DNA of 64,000 nt from Sporosarcina sp. P33 (GCF_002077155.1 NZ_CP015027.1:2210501-2274500); one strand, 5' to 3'. Counted from the stretch's first letter, positions 1 to 9,106 are shown. Made by a program: numbers and translations. The notes: a model not told the origin generated them from the letters alone.

Positions 1-560
1 TCAGTAAACAAGCGGGTACGGTGAACGGGATTGTTTCGATGATGGGTGGTCTGGGCGGATTTTTCCCTCCTTTATTGCTCGCAACGATTTTCTCGATGAC
101 CGGATCCTATTCGATTGGTTTTATGGCGTTTTCACAAGTATCGCTCGTCAGCCTGGTACTGACGGTCTGGCTCTATTATATGGATCGTGCGAGCCTGTCG
201 AAAGAAGTTTTTGACTCTACCGGACAGGGTATTCTTGTAACTGACCGAAACGGGAAGATCGTTTCAGTCAATCCGGCATTCACAAAGCTGACAGGATACA
301 GCGAAGAAGAAGTGCTTGGCAAAAGTCCGAATATCCTCAGCTCCGGCAGGCATGATCGTGCGTACTATGATACGATGTGGAGCGCGATTGAAGAGCAGGG
401 CATGTGGCAAGGTGAGATTTGGAATAAGAAGAAAAGCGGCGAAGAGTATTTGGAGTTCCTTTCCATCAGTGCCGTAACAGACGGGACGGGCGACGTCGTT
501 CGCTACGTTGGTTCATTCAGCGATATCAGTCCCGAATCAAACGAAGGCAATCGGTCGTAA
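1..560 (+). CDS. NarK-type nitrate/nitrite transporter C-terminus fused to a PAS domain (5' partial)
   Basis: The reading frame is open from base 3, so the start lies left of the window. The first visible residues (SKQAGTVNGIVSMMGGLGGF) match the conserved C-half motif of NarK-type major facilitator nitrate/nitrite transporters, followed by two more hydrophobic segments ending near WLYYMDR. The last 110 or so residues are a PAS domain: an ILVTDRNGKIVSVNPAF core, the GYSEEEVLGK turn and a PAC-like end (VVRYVGSFSDIS). No output domain follows before the stop. Inference: a membrane nitrate transporter with a cytoplasmic sensory tail, placed just upstream of molybdenum cofactor genes, which fits nitrate reduction. 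A transporter with a terminal PAS is unusual; a frame error joining two genes cannot be excluded from the part seen here. Confidence 0.75.
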   Translation, partial: SKQAGTVNGIVSMMGGLGGFFPPLLLATIFSMTGSYSIGFMAFSQVSLVSLVLTVWLYYMDRASLSKEVFDSTGQGILVTDRNGKIVSVNPAFTKLTGYSEEEVLGKSPNILSSGRHDRAYYDTMWSAIEEQGMWQGEIWNKKKSGEEYLEFLSISAVTDGTGDVVRYVGSFSDISPESNEGNRS

Positions 561-602
561 CCGGTTGCCTCGCTTCTTGTCGAATGAAAGGAAGTAGATC
601 AA

Positions 603-1622
603 GTGGAAAATCGATACTCAAGGCAGACATTATTTCAGCCGATCGGCACGCCGGGGCAGCGGCAGTTAGCAGATTCGCATGCGGTCATCATCGGCTGCGG
701 CGCGCTCGGTTCGGCAATCTCTGAAACACTTGTGCGTGCAGGGATCGGCAAAGTGACACTCGCTGACCGCGATTATGTAGAAGCATCCAATCTGCAGCGT
801 CAGCAATTATTTATTGAGACAGACGCGATAAACAGCGTGCCAAAAGTGGTGGCGGCAGAGCGCCGGCTGCGTGAAATCCGGGAAGACGTGGAAATCGTCA
901 CGGTCCTCGATCACGTGGATGGTCCGCTGCTCGAAGACATCGCATTGGGCGCAGACATTTTGCTTGATGCAACAGATAACTTCGAAACACGTTTGCTGAT
1001 CAATGATGTTGCTTGGAAACTGAATATTCCCTGGGTCTACGGCGCTGTCGTCAGCAGTTCGGGCAGCGTCTTTCCTTTCATTCCTGGCAGGACGCCTTGT
1101 TTCCGCTGTTTATTGCCGGTCATGCCGGCGGTCAATGAAACTTGTGATACAGTTGGGGTGATTGCGCCCGCTGTACAGATTTCGGCTGCACATCAAAGTG
1201 CGGAAGCAATGAAATGGCTGACAGGGAACGAGCCGGCCATGCGCACTAAACTTCTGCATTTTGATGTGTGGAATAATACATCCGTCGAAGCAGGAATCAG
1301 CCGTTTGAAAAATCCGCAATGTGAGACATGCGGCGAGCATCCGGTATATCCTGCCTTGCATCAGTCATCGGGCACGCAGTATGCAGTGTTGTGCGGACGT
1401 GATACCGTGCAAATCATTCCGGACGCCGGACGTGAATTGACTGTGGCGCACGGTGTGAAAGTCGCGGAACAATTGGGATCGAAATACCGGCAGACACCGT
1501 TTTTCGTGGAGTTTCATGCAGAAAACTACCGCTGTATTTTATTCGGTAACGGCCGGCTGCTGATCCACGGATTGAAAGATATGCGTGAAGGACGGAAAAT
1601 CTATCATTCATTATTCGGTTAG
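603..1622 (+). CDS. moeB: Molybdopterin-synthase adenylyltransferase MoeB/ThiF family
   Basis: 339 aa, GTG start preceded by GAAAGGAAG. E1-like adenylyltransferase that activates the C-terminal Gly-Gly of the MoaD sulfur carrier. The nucleotide-binding loop GCGALGSAISETLVRAGIG and the following LADRDYVEASNLQRQ are visible at residues 30-70. Two zinc-ligand pairs are present, CFRC near residue 170 and CETC near 240. There is no C-terminal rhodanese domain. It opens the molybdenum cofactor run and is followed 11 bp later by moaB. A ThiF role in thiamine synthesis is possible from sequence alone, but the context strongly favours MoeB. Confidence 0.9.
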   Translation: MENRYSRQTLFQPIGTPGQRQLADSHAVIIGCGALGSAISETLVRAGIGKVTLADRDYVEASNLQRQQLFIETDAINSVPKVVAAERRLREIREDVEIVTVLDHVDGPLLEDIALGADILLDATDNFETRLLINDVAWKLNIPWVYGAVVSSSGSVFPFIPGRTPCFRCLLPVMPAVNETCDTVGVIAPAVQISAAHQSAEAMKWLTGNEPAMRTKLLHFDVWNNTSVEAGISRLKNPQCETCGEHPVYPALHQSSGTQYAVLCGRDTVQIIPDAGRELTVAHGVKVAEQLGSKYRQTPFFVEFHAENYRCILFGNGRLLIHGLKDMREGRKIYHSLFG

Positions 1623-1633
1623 GGGGATGGAAC

Positions 1634-2155
1634 ATGGAAGAAGCTCATTTGCCGCAAAAAGCGCGCAGGAAGTCTATAGCGGTTGCGGTGCTGACAATCA
1701 GTGATACGCGGACGAAGGCAGACGATAAGAGCGGCAAAATTATCCGGGAGAAGCTGCTTGATGCAGGACATGAAGTAAAGGACTATGAGATCTGTGCGGA
1801 TGAGGGCGGGCATATCGAAGAGCAGCTTTCGAAATGGCTGTCAGATTCATCGGTTGATGCAATGATCTTCACAGGCGGAACAGGAATCGGTGCGCGCGAT
1901 ATTACCGTTGAAACGGTGACGCCACATTTCACGAAGCCGCTTGACGGTTTTGGCGAGTTGTTCCGGTTTTTAAGCTATACCGAAGATGTAGGGTCAAAAG
2001 CATTACTCAGCCGTGCCGCTGCAGGCGCAATCGGCTTGCAGGCAGTGTTTTTGCTGCCGGGATCGTCAAAAGCCGTGACGCTTGCGATGGACAAACTGAT
2101 CGTGCCCGAACTGCCGCATATTGTGCATGAGCTGCGGAAGCATCTGGAGCCGTGA
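1634..2155 (+). CDS. moaB: Molybdenum cofactor biosynthesis protein MoaB
   Basis: 173 aa, ATG preceded by AGGGGGATGG. A MoCF-biosynthesis (MogA/MoaB) fold protein that acts at the molybdopterin adenylylation step. Visible family motifs are LTISDTRT near residue 20, the FTGGTGIGARDIT substrate loop near residue 75, and a LPGSSKAVTLAM segment near the C-terminus. Eleven bp follow moeB, so the two are probably co-transcribed. It converges with moaC, and the 116-bp gap holds a short 21-bp-phased repeat. Confidence 0.93.
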   Translation: MEEAHLPQKARRKSIAVAVLTISDTRTKADDKSGKIIREKLLDAGHEVKDYEICADEGGHIEEQLSKWLSDSSVDAMIFTGGTGIGARDITVETVTPHFTKPLDGFGELFRFLSYTEDVGSKALLSRAAAGAIGLQAVFLLPGSSKAVTLAMDKLIVPELPHIVHELRKHLEP

Positions 2156-2170
2156 TGCGCGGTGACGGGG

Positions 2171-2241
2171 GCGCGATTCTTCTGAGATATTGTGCGGTCC
2201 ACAGGCAAAATAGTGCGATTCTCCAACGACATCGCGCAACA
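2171..2241. repeat. Mini-array of four GYGC motifs at exact 21-bp spacing
   Basis: GCGCGATT (2171), GTGCGGTC (2192), GTGCGATT (2213) and GCGCAACA (2234) recur every 21 bp in the gap between the convergent moaB and moaC stops. The intervening bases are unrelated. The spacing matches the large arrays at 37.0 and 61.8 kb, but the motif differs (GYGCGAT rather than GCGCTCA), so kinship is inference and chance cannot be excluded for four copies. Confidence 0.45.
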
Positions 2242-2271
2242 CCCCGGCTCACAACTACAAGCGCGCGGCAT

Positions 2272-2763
2272 TCAGTCCGTGCGCTGATAATCTCCGTTTT
2301 TACCGCCTGACTTATGCTGCAGCATGGTCGGTCCGATGACCATATCTTTGCCGGCTGCTTTGCACATATCATAGATTGTCAGTGCGGCTGCAGAGGCGGC
2401 GGTCAGTGCTTCCATTTCGACACCGGTGACACCTTTTGTTTTGACTTCGGCTTGGATGTGCACTTCGTAATGCGAAGATTCCTCGTCAATTTTCCAGTCA
2501 AATCGAACGTCGACGCCTGTGAGCGGCAATGGATGGCACATCGGAATGATAGTGGACGTGTTTTTTGCGGCCATAATGGCGGCGACTTGCGCAACTGCAA
2601 AGACGTCTCCTTTTTTATTCGTGCCTTGGGTGATTTGTTCGTGAATCGATTGATTGACGATAATCGACGACGTCGCAATTGCGGTGCGGAGAGTTGTTTC
2701 TTTTTCGGACACGTCAACCATTTTGGCGCGGCCCTGTTCGTTAAAGTGTGTAAATTTGGACAT
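2272..2763 (-). CDS. moaC: Cyclic pyranopterin monophosphate synthase MoaC
   Basis: 163 aa from the ATG at 2763 ([18 protein letters not shown]). An upstream in-frame ATG at 2772 sits directly on the AAAGG ribosome site, so the inner start is preferred. MoaC makes cyclic pyranopterin monophosphate together with MoaA. Family motifs are [10 protein letters not shown], the IPMCHPLPL loop, and [20 protein letters not shown] followed by the catalytic KAAGKDM region. It is the only molybdenum cofactor gene here on the minus strand. It diverges from moeA across 66 bp that must hold both promoters, and converges with moaB. Confidence 0.95.
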   Translation of the reverse strand: MSKFTHFNEQGRAKMVDVSEKETTLRTAIATSSIIVNQSIHEQITQGTNKKGDVFAVAQVAAIMAAKNTSTIIPMCHPLPLTGVDVRFDWKIDEESSHYEVHIQAEVKTKGVTGVEMEALTAASAAALTIYDMCKAAGKDMVIGPTMLQHKSGGKNGDYQRTD

Positions 2764-2829
2764 GTTGATCATCCTTTCGTTTCATTTCATTGTACTCGTT
2801 CGTATAGAAAAAGAAAGTAGGAGATATAC

Positions 2830-4086
2830 GTGGTAGAAATTCGTAAACCGATTCAAGTGGCAGAAGCCGTAGAACGTGTTATGAAAAATGTACATAGGCT
2901 GGAGACAGAAATCCTGCCGTTAGAAGATACCTATGGGCGGGTGCTGGCGGAGCCGATCGTGGCGAAGCATGATGTGCCGCCTTTTGACCGCTCGCCGTAT
3001 GATGGTTTTGCGATCCAAGCAGCGGATTCTGCGGGTGCCTCGGGTGACGAACGGAAGGCATTCCGGGTGATTGGAGAAATCGGGGCCGGGCATGTGGCGG
3101 ATCGTCCCATTGAAAAGGGAGAGTCATTCCGGATTATGACGGGCGCACTGATTCCTGAACAGGCAGATGCGGTCGTTATGCTTGAACAAACCATAGAAAA
3201 CGATGATGGATTTACATTGCGCAAACCGTTTGAAGCAGGCGAGAATATATCGCGCCGGGGTGAAGATGCGAAACAAGGTGAAACGCTGATTGAAGCAGGA
3301 ACAGTTATTCATCCGGGGACGATTGCTTTGCTTGCGACGTTCGGTTATGCAGAAGTGCGTGTTGCTAAACGCCCTGTTGCCGGTGTGCTGTCAACAGGCA
3401 CGGAATTGCTGGATGTCTCAGATGAACTGGAGCCGGGCAAAATCCGGAACTCTAATGGGCCGATGATTCGTGCACAGCTGACGCGGATGGGCATCGGGTA
3501 TCGATCATACGGCATGATGGAAGATGATTTGGACGCATGCACTGACATGGTAAAGAAAGCGCTTCAGGAGACCGATCTGCTCATTACAACAGGCGGTGTG
3601 TCGGTCGGTGATTACGACTATCTGCCGGTGATCTATGAACGTCTCGGTGCGGAAGTGGTATTCAATAAAGTGGCGATGCGTCCGGGCAGTGTGACGACGG
3701 TTGCGGTTCTTGGGGACAAATTATTATTTGGTCTGTCGGGTAATCCGTCTGCGTGCTTTACAGGGTTCGAGTTGTTCGCGCGTCCTGCCATTCTTGCGAT
3801 GATGGGCTGCACCGCTCCTTATATGCCGAAGATTCAGGCCGTGCTTGGCGAAGATTTCAAGAAAGCAAATCCATTTACACGATTCGTTCGAGCAAGCTGG
3901 GCGCTGACAGAGCAAGGAATCGTTGCGACGCCTGCCGGTTTTAATAAATCGAGTGCGGTATCTTCGATTGCGCGTGGTAACTGCATCATCGTTCTGCCGG
4001 GCGGCACACGCGGCTTTGAAAAGGGAATGCCGGTCGATGTTTTATTGCTTGGGGCTGAACAAGGTGTTGGGCGATGGGAACTGTGA
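2830..4086 (+). CDS. moeA: Molybdopterin molybdenumtransferase MoeA
   Basis: 418 aa, GTG start with AGGAGA seven bases upstream. Inserts molybdate into adenylylated molybdopterin. Visible are the N-terminal domain with FDRSPYDGFAIQ, the TGALIPEQADAVVMLE segment near residue 110, the MoCF domain with TTGGVSVGDYDYL near 255 and FGLSGNPSACF near 305, and a C-terminal beta-barrel. First gene of the tight run moeA-mobB-moaE-moaD-mobA-moaA, in which successive genes overlap or nearly touch. Confidence 0.95.
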   Translation: MVEIRKPIQVAEAVERVMKNVHRLETEILPLEDTYGRVLAEPIVAKHDVPPFDRSPYDGFAIQAADSAGASGDERKAFRVIGEIGAGHVADRPIEKGESFRIMTGALIPEQADAVVMLEQTIENDDGFTLRKPFEAGENISRRGEDAKQGETLIEAGTVIHPGTIALLATFGYAEVRVAKRPVAGVLSTGTELLDVSDELEPGKIRNSNGPMIRAQLTRMGIGYRSYGMMEDDLDACTDMVKKALQETDLLITTGGVSVGDYDYLPVIYERLGAEVVFNKVAMRPGSVTTVAVLGDKLLFGLSGNPSACFTGFELFARPAILAMMGCTAPYMPKIQAVLGEDFKKANPFTRFVRASWALTEQGIVATPAGFNKSSAVSSIARGNCIIVLPGGTRGFEKGMPVDVLLLGAEQGVGRWEL

Positions 4087-4553
4087 AGACGCTGCATATT
4101 GTCGGCTTTAAGAACAGTGGAAAGACTACGCTCGTGTCACATTGGATCAACGTTCTGAAACGCCGCGGATTGGATGTTGCCGTACTGAAGCATCACGGGC
4201 ATGGCGGAGAACCGGAATTGCCCCCGGCGCACACTGACACGGTGCAGTTTCTTCAGTCAGGAGCTGTCTCGACCCTTGTGGCAGGCGGGGATATGATACA
4301 ATTGATTCAAAATAAAGAACGTTCATTTGAACAGCTAAAGACACTGGCTTCGTCAGGCAAGCCGGATGTTTTATTAATAGAAGGTTATAAACAGGAAGCC
4401 GGGGAGAAAGTCGTGCTGATCCGTAATGAAGAAGAACGCAAGGAGCTGGAGTCACTGCCTGGAATTATCCAAACGGCGGACAGTGCGGATCTTTTTTCGG
4501 ATATCACGCTGCTTGATAACTGGCTGCAAGAATGGGTGGAGGCGAGACAATGA
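4074..4553 (+). CDS. mobB: Molybdopterin-guanine dinucleotide biosynthesis adapter MobB
   Basis: 159 aa GTP-binding protein. The P-loop GFKNSGKTT lies at residues 10-18, followed by the KHHGHGGEP switch segment, and LLIEGYKQE near residue 103 is typical of MobB. The start overlaps the end of moeA by 13 bp and the stop overlaps the moaE start as ATGA, which indicates translational coupling. Confidence 0.92.
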   Translation: MGTVKTLHIVGFKNSGKTTLVSHWINVLKRRGLDVAVLKHHGHGGEPELPPAHTDTVQFLQSGAVSTLVAGGDMIQLIQNKERSFEQLKTLASSGKPDVLLIEGYKQEAGEKVVLIRNEEERKELESLPGIIQTADSADLFSDITLLDNWLQEWVEARQ

Positions 4554-4996
4554 AACGATTCGAAATTACAGACACGCCGATCAATGTGCAGAAGTACAGT
4601 GACCTCGTGCTGCATCCGGCAGCGGGTGCTGTGACGGTATTCACAGGACATGTTCGCGAGTGGACGCACGGCGTTCGGACGCTCTATCTTGCGTACGAAG
4701 CCTATGTGCCGATGGCGGAGAAGAAACTTGCTGAAATCGGCGCGGAAATGGAAGCGAAATGGCCGGGGGTCCAGGTGGCCATGGCGCATCGGATTGGCGA
4801 ACTGAAGATATCGGACATTGCCGTTGTCATCGCAGTATCATCGCCGCACCGCAAAGAAGCGTATGAAGCGAATGAATACGCAATCGAACGCATCAAAGAA
4901 GTCGTGCCGATCTGGAAGAAGGAAATCTGGGAAGACGGCGAAGAATGGATCGGTGCACAGAAAAAATATCCAGAGAAAGGAAGCGGGTCGCAATGA
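4550..4996 (+). CDS. moaE: Molybdopterin synthase catalytic subunit MoaE
   Basis: 148 aa from the ATG at 4550, with GGAGGCGAG just upstream. Large subunit of molybdopterin synthase, which transfers sulfur from MoaD thiocarboxylate to cyclic pyranopterin monophosphate. Characteristic segments are GAVTVFTGHVRE, LYLAYEAYVPMAEK, the HRIGELKI strand, and the lysine-rich VPIWKKEIWEDGEEWIG motif. It overlaps mobB and moaD by ATGA junctions. Confidence 0.95.
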   Translation: MKRFEITDTPINVQKYSDLVLHPAAGAVTVFTGHVREWTHGVRTLYLAYEAYVPMAEKKLAEIGAEMEAKWPGVQVAMAHRIGELKISDIAVVIAVSSPHRKEAYEANEYAIERIKEVVPIWKKEIWEDGEEWIGAQKKYPEKGSGSQ

Positions 4997-5226
4997 TTAC
5001 AGTTCATTACTTTGCAAGGCTTCGGGAGTTGACGGGTAAGGGAGAAGAATTGTTGGATCAGGCTCCTTTGACAGTGGAAGAGTTACTGGACTGGGCGGAA
5101 GAGACGTACCCTGGTTTTGGCAAAGAAACGATCCATGTGGCGGTGAATGAAGAATACGCACGCAAAGAAGACATCATTCAGGCAGGAGATGTCTGCGCGT
5201 TCATTCCGCCAGTGAGCGGCGGATGA
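4993..5226 (+). CDS. moaD: Molybdopterin synthase sulfur carrier subunit MoaD
   Basis: 77 aa ubiquitin-fold protein starting MITVHYFARLREL and ending in the required Gly-Gly tail (FIPPVSGG), which MoeB adenylylates. It overlaps moaE upstream and mobA downstream by four bases each. Confidence 0.94.
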   Translation: MITVHYFARLRELTGKGEELLDQAPLTVEELLDWAEETYPGFGKETIHVAVNEEYARKEDIIQAGDVCAFIPPVSGG

Positions 5227-5795
5227 AAGAGACGGCCGGGATTTTACTGGCAGGCGGACAGTCTCGGCGCTTCGGCTCGCCTAAAGCGTTTGCGGTGCAT
5301 GAAGGAAAATCATACTACCGCTATTCACTCGATGCATTGCATGCTTTTTGCGATGAAACGATCGTCGTGGCGCGTCCTGAATTCGCGGAATTATTTCCTG
5401 AAGCCGACCATGTGACGACGGATCTGGAAGCGTTTTCCGGCATGGGGCCTCTTGCGGGGATATTATCTGCCATGGAAACAGTGCCTGCACAGCGTTACGT
5501 CGTATTGCCGTGCGATATGCCGTTCATCGAGGCAGGAGTCATCGGGAAATTGCTCGATCTGCATAAAGGAGATGTATCGGCTGTAACTGTAGAAGGAAAA
5601 CGTCATCCGCTCGTTTCGGTCTGGGAGTGCTACGTGAAACCGACAATACGGCAGGCGCTGCTGGACGGCAACCGCCGTGTCATGCACGTGCAGTCACAGC
5701 ATGAAGGGCAATGGATTGAAGGGAATTTGCTGACAGATACACCCGGCATTACGTTTAAAAATGTCAATACGCCATGTGAATTGGAAAGGGGATGA
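5223..5795 (+). CDS. mobA: Molybdenum cofactor guanylyltransferase MobA
   Basis: 190 aa nucleotidyltransferase. The signature [15 protein letters not shown] lies at residues 8-22, [11 protein letters not shown] near 90 supplies the metal-binding aspartate, and PLVSVW is near 135. Attaches GMP to molybdopterin to form the dinucleotide cofactor used by nitrate reductase and DMSO-reductase-family enzymes, which agrees with the adjacent nitrate transporter. Overlaps moaD by four bases. Confidence 0.92.
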   Translation: MKETAGILLAGGQSRRFGSPKAFAVHEGKSYYRYSLDALHAFCDETIVVARPEFAELFPEADHVTTDLEAFSGMGPLAGILSAMETVPAQRYVVLPCDMPFIEAGVIGKLLDLHKGDVSAVTVEGKRHPLVSVWECYVKPTIRQALLDGNRRVMHVQSQHEGQWIEGNLLTDTPGITFKNVNTPCELERG

Positions 5796-5800
5796 AGAAG

Positions 5801-6811
5801 ATGAATGCCATTGTAGATCAGCTTGGACGCCCGATTCGGGATTTGCGTATTTCTGTGACTGACCGCTGTAATTTCCGCTGCACATACTGCATGCCAAAAG
5901 AAATATTTGGTGATGATTTTACGTTTTTAGCAAAAAATGAACTGCTGTCATTTGAGGAAATAGAACGCTTGGCAAAGATTTTCGCCGATTTAGGTGTGAA
6001 AAAACTGCGTTTGACAGGCGGAGAGCCGCTGATGCGCCGTAATTTGCCTGAGCTGATCCAGAAGCTTCACGACATCGAAGGAATTGAAGACATCGGTCTA
6101 ACAACAAATGCAGTGCTGCTCGGACAATACGCACAGCCGCTCTACGACGCAGGGCTGCGCCGTCTGAACATCAGTCTGGACGCATTGGACGCAGAACTGT
6201 TTGGCCAGATCAACGGCCGTGGCATTTCACCTGAACTCGTTCTCAAAAACATTCAAAAAGCACAAGACATCGGCTTTACGATCAAAGTAAATATGGTCGT
6301 GCAAAAAGGAGTCAATGAAAGTGAAATCCTTCCAATGGCCGACTATTTCAAGGAGCGCGGTATTACGCTGCGCTACATCGAATTCATGGATGTCGGAAAT
6401 GACAATGGCTGGAGCTTTGAAAAAGTGGTCACGAAGAAAGAAATCTACGGCATGCTGGCTGCGAAATATGATATGGAGCCTGCAGAAGAAGACTACTACG
6501 GCGAAGTGGCAAAGCGCTATCGCTACAAAGGAACAAATTCAGAGGTTGGTTTCATTACCTCAGTTTCCGAATCTTTCTGCTCAACGTGCACCCGCTCACG
6601 GCTGTCGTCTGAAGGGAAGTTATACACTTGCCTTTTCGCTTCCGAAGGTTTTGACGTCCGGGAATTAATTCGCTCGGGAAAAACGAATGAAGAGTTATTC
6701 GATGCAATTGCGAACGTCTGGAGAGGCAGAAAAGACCGCTATTCCGATGAACGCACAGAGCAGACGGTGAAAAACCGTAAGAAAATTGATATGAATTATA
6801 TCGGCGGCTAA
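5801..6811 (+). CDS. moaA: GTP 3',8-cyclase MoaA (radical SAM)
   Basis: 336 aa from the ATG at 5801. The ATG at 5792 has no room for a ribosome site, whereas AAAGGGG lies 9-10 bases before 5801. The N-terminal radical-SAM cluster CNFRCTYC follows [16 protein letters not shown] is present, and the C-terminal second iron-sulfur ligands are in [10 protein letters not shown] with a further cysteine in LYTCLF. The C-terminal Gly-Gly (NYIGG) needed for activity is present. Last gene of the cluster. Confidence 0.96.
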   Translation: MNAIVDQLGRPIRDLRISVTDRCNFRCTYCMPKEIFGDDFTFLAKNELLSFEEIERLAKIFADLGVKKLRLTGGEPLMRRNLPELIQKLHDIEGIEDIGLTTNAVLLGQYAQPLYDAGLRRLNISLDALDAELFGQINGRGISPELVLKNIQKAQDIGFTIKVNMVVQKGVNESEILPMADYFKERGITLRYIEFMDVGNDNGWSFEKVVTKKEIYGMLAAKYDMEPAEEDYYGEVAKRYRYKGTNSEVGFITSVSESFCSTCTRSRLSSEGKLYTCLFASEGFDVRELIRSGKTNEELFDAIANVWRGRKDRYSDERTEQTVKNRKKIDMNYIGG

Positions 6812-6824
6812 AGGAGTGTTGTCT

Positions 6825-7790
6825 GTGAAACCAACAGTATATATTTGCCGGCAAATGCCGGAGGATGTCGTGGCGCCTCTTCGTGATCAGTACGAAGTGC
6901 GCATGTGGGAGTCTGCAAGTGAAGCGGTGCCGCGCGATGTATTGATGAAAGAAGCGGCATCAGCAGACGCACTGTGGACGGTCATTTCTGATCAAATTGA
7001 TGAAGAAATACTGGACGCCGCCGCGGAATTAAAGCTAATTGTCAATATGGCGGTCGGCTATAATAATATCGACGTCAAAGCAGCGAACGCACGGGGCATA
7101 ATCGTGACAAATACGCCAGATGTACTTACTGAAACGACAGCAGATCTCGCATTTGCTTTATTGATGGCAACAGCGCGTGATCTGATCGGTGCAGAAAACA
7201 CACTGCGTGAAGGACGCTGGACGTCATGGGAACCGCTTGGATTTACGGGCACCGATGTTTACGGCGCCACTCTTGGCATTGTCGGCATGGGGCGGATCGG
7301 CGAAGCAGTGATGAGACGCGCGAAAGGATTTGACATGGACGTGCTTTATCATAACCGCAGCCGGAAGTCTGAAATGGAAGACATGTACGGCTGCCGCTAT
7401 GCAGAGCTTTCCGATCTGCTCGCGTCATCGGATTTCGTACTTATTCTTGTGCCGTTCAATGAAGAGACGAAGGGCATGATTGGTGAGAAGGAACTGGCGC
7501 AGATGAAAGAGTCGGGAATTCTGATCAATGTGGCGCGCGGCGGGATTGTGGATGAAGACGCATTGTTCGATGCGCTGCGCACAAAGAAGATTCATGCGGC
7601 AGGGCTGGACGTTTTTGAAACGGAGCCTGTTCCGCTTGACCATCCGCTGCTGACGCTGCCGAACCTCACCGTGCTGCCGCATATCGGGAGTGCGACTGTA
7701 AAGACACGGAAGGCGATGATGAAGCGTAATGTGGAAGCGCTGCAGGCGTTTGCGCGTGGTGAGGAGCCGAATCATCAGGTGCAGGGGTAG
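6825..7790 (+). CDS. D-2-hydroxyacid dehydrogenase (glyoxylate/hydroxypyruvate reductase-like)
   Basis: 321 aa from the GTG at 6825, eight bases after AAGGAG; the ribosome site overlaps the moaA end. The NAD(P)-binding motif GIVGMGRIGEAVMRRAKGF lies near residue 148. The catalytic arginine is in NVARGGIVDEDAL, the glutamate in DVFETEP, and the histidine in LPHIGSAT. Length and motifs match the glyoxylate/hydroxypyruvate/gluconate reductase branch; the exact substrate is not readable. Downstream begins a 1.2-kb non-coding repeat region. Confidence 0.88.
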   Translation: MKPTVYICRQMPEDVVAPLRDQYEVRMWESASEAVPRDVLMKEAASADALWTVISDQIDEEILDAAAELKLIVNMAVGYNNIDVKAANARGIIVTNTPDVLTETTADLAFALLMATARDLIGAENTLREGRWTSWEPLGFTGTDVYGATLGIVGMGRIGEAVMRRAKGFDMDVLYHNRSRKSEMEDMYGCRYAELSDLLASSDFVLILVPFNEETKGMIGEKELAQMKESGILINVARGGIVDEDALFDALRTKKIHAAGLDVFETEPVPLDHPLLTLPNLTVLPHIGSATVKTRKAMMKRNVEALQAFARGEEPNHQVQG

Positions 7791-7795
7791 GGTAG

Positions 7796-8930
7796 GCCGC
7801 TGCACGACTTTTTGTCGGGCGCTGAAGTTAGCGAGTGTCCGTTCTTCCTGTCTGGCTCATTGCGTAGCCATCCGTCAGCGCTGCAGTGAGTTCTATGCTG
7901 TTTAGGCTTTAGTGTTGGGATCGTTGCTCGAATGGATGTCGGGCATTGAAGTTAGTGAGTGTCCGCTGTTAGGACCCGCGCCGGCACGTGGGGGATTGCC
8001 TTTCGTCATGAGCCAGCTGGCGAAGAGCGCGCCAGTTGTCTCATGACTTCGGCCGACCCCGCAGTTGTGCCTGCGCTGCTGAGTGGGAGCAATCCAGGTT
8101 GTTGTTTAAAAGAGAAGAAGTTCAGTGACTCGTTGCCGACTGGCGTGTGCTTTGGCAAAAGACGTGTCATATTTTGCTTCCCCTAACTGAACGGAGGCGC
8201 CTTACAAGCGGTCGGCGAAGTGATGAGACAGCCAGGCGTATTTCCTGTCTGGCTCATTGCGTAGCCATCCGCCAGCGCCGCAGTGGGTTCTATGCTGTTT
8301 AGGCTCTAGTGTTGGGATCGTTGCTCGACTAGTTGTCGGGGATTGGAGTTAGCGGGTGTCCACTGTTAGGACCCGCGCCGGCACGTGGGGGATTGCCTTT
8401 CGTCATGAGCCAGCTGGCGAAGAGCGTGCCAGTTGTCTCATGACTTCGGCCGACCCCGCAGTTGTGCCTGCGCTACTGAGTGGAGGCAAACCGAGTACTC
8501 TTTCAAAAGAGAAGAAGTGCAGTGACTACTAGACGACTAGCGTATGCTTTGGCAAATGACGTGTCATGTTTTGCTTCCCCCTAACTAAACGAAGGCGCCT
8601 TACAAGCGGTCGGCGAAGTGATGAGACAGCCAGGCGCACTTCCTGTCTGGCTCATTGCGTAGCCATCCGCCAGCGCCGCAGTGAGTTCAATGCCGTTTTG
8701 CTTCTCTAATAACAATGACGGCAACTGGTGTATTCCATTTTCGATGCAAAAGCAGAAAATCATCTGCACAGCACTTGCCCGTCACTTTTCAAAAATCAGT
8801 AGCCAAAGTGATTTCCGCTTACTAAACGGAGGCGCCTCCCAAGCGGTCGGCGAAGTGATGAGACAGCCAGGCGCACTTCCTGTCTGGCTCATTGCGGAAG
8901 CCATCCGCCAGCGCCGCAGTGAGTTCAATG
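7796..8930. repeat. BIME-like array 1 of alternating inverted hairpin elements (about 397-bp period)
   Basis: No credible gene. Two modules alternate. Module A (7971-8087, 8368-8483) begins GGACCCGCGCCGGCACG and contains GTCATGAGCCAGCTGGCG pairing with a downstream CGCCAGTTGTCTCATGAC arm. Module B (8192-8290, 8591-8688, 8828-8926, with a half copy at 7845-7892) contains ATGAGACAGCCAGG pairing with CCTGTCTGGCTCAT. The reverse complement of B aligns with A, so they are one family in opposite orientations. A-to-A distance is 397 bp. Folding into long stems is read from the sequence; function is unknown. Confidence 0.85.
8243..8872. repeat. Long direct repeat, left copy (partner at 14433-15062)
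   Basis: About 630 bp match the block 6190 bp downstream with two mismatches that I could find (near 8413 and 8504). It lies inside BIME-like array 1 and flanks the tetR-exporter-SEC-C block. Confidence 0.9.
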
Positions 8931-9058
8931 CCGTTCTCCTTACTTCCTAACAATGATGGCAACTAGTGTCATCCTGTTAAGATGCACAAAAACAAATAAA
9001 CATCTGCGCAGTCATTGCAAGCAACACACCGGATCCAAAGCCGTTCACAAACCCAATA

Positions 9059-9106
9059 AAAAAAGACTGCCAAAGTCATTAAACGCTGACTTTGGCAGTC
9101 TTTTTT
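9059..9106. terminator. Bidirectional rho-independent terminator after tetR
   Basis: Perfect stem AAAAGACTGCCAAAGTCA paired with TGACTTTGGCAGTCTTTT around an 8-base loop. It has A-runs and T-runs on both sides and directly follows the tetR stop on the minus strand. Confidence 0.92.

Noticed and set aside
7959..8186. Short ORFs such as RTRAGTWGIAFRHEP-like frames in the hairpin arrays
   Set aside because: They follow module A in one frame, are interrupted or differ between copies, and lack ribosome sites.
8581..8769. Identical 62-codon minus-strand ORFs at 8581-8769 and 14771-14959
   Set aside because: They are identical because the DNA is duplicated. They run across a hairpin module and a linker and have no recognisable protein features.
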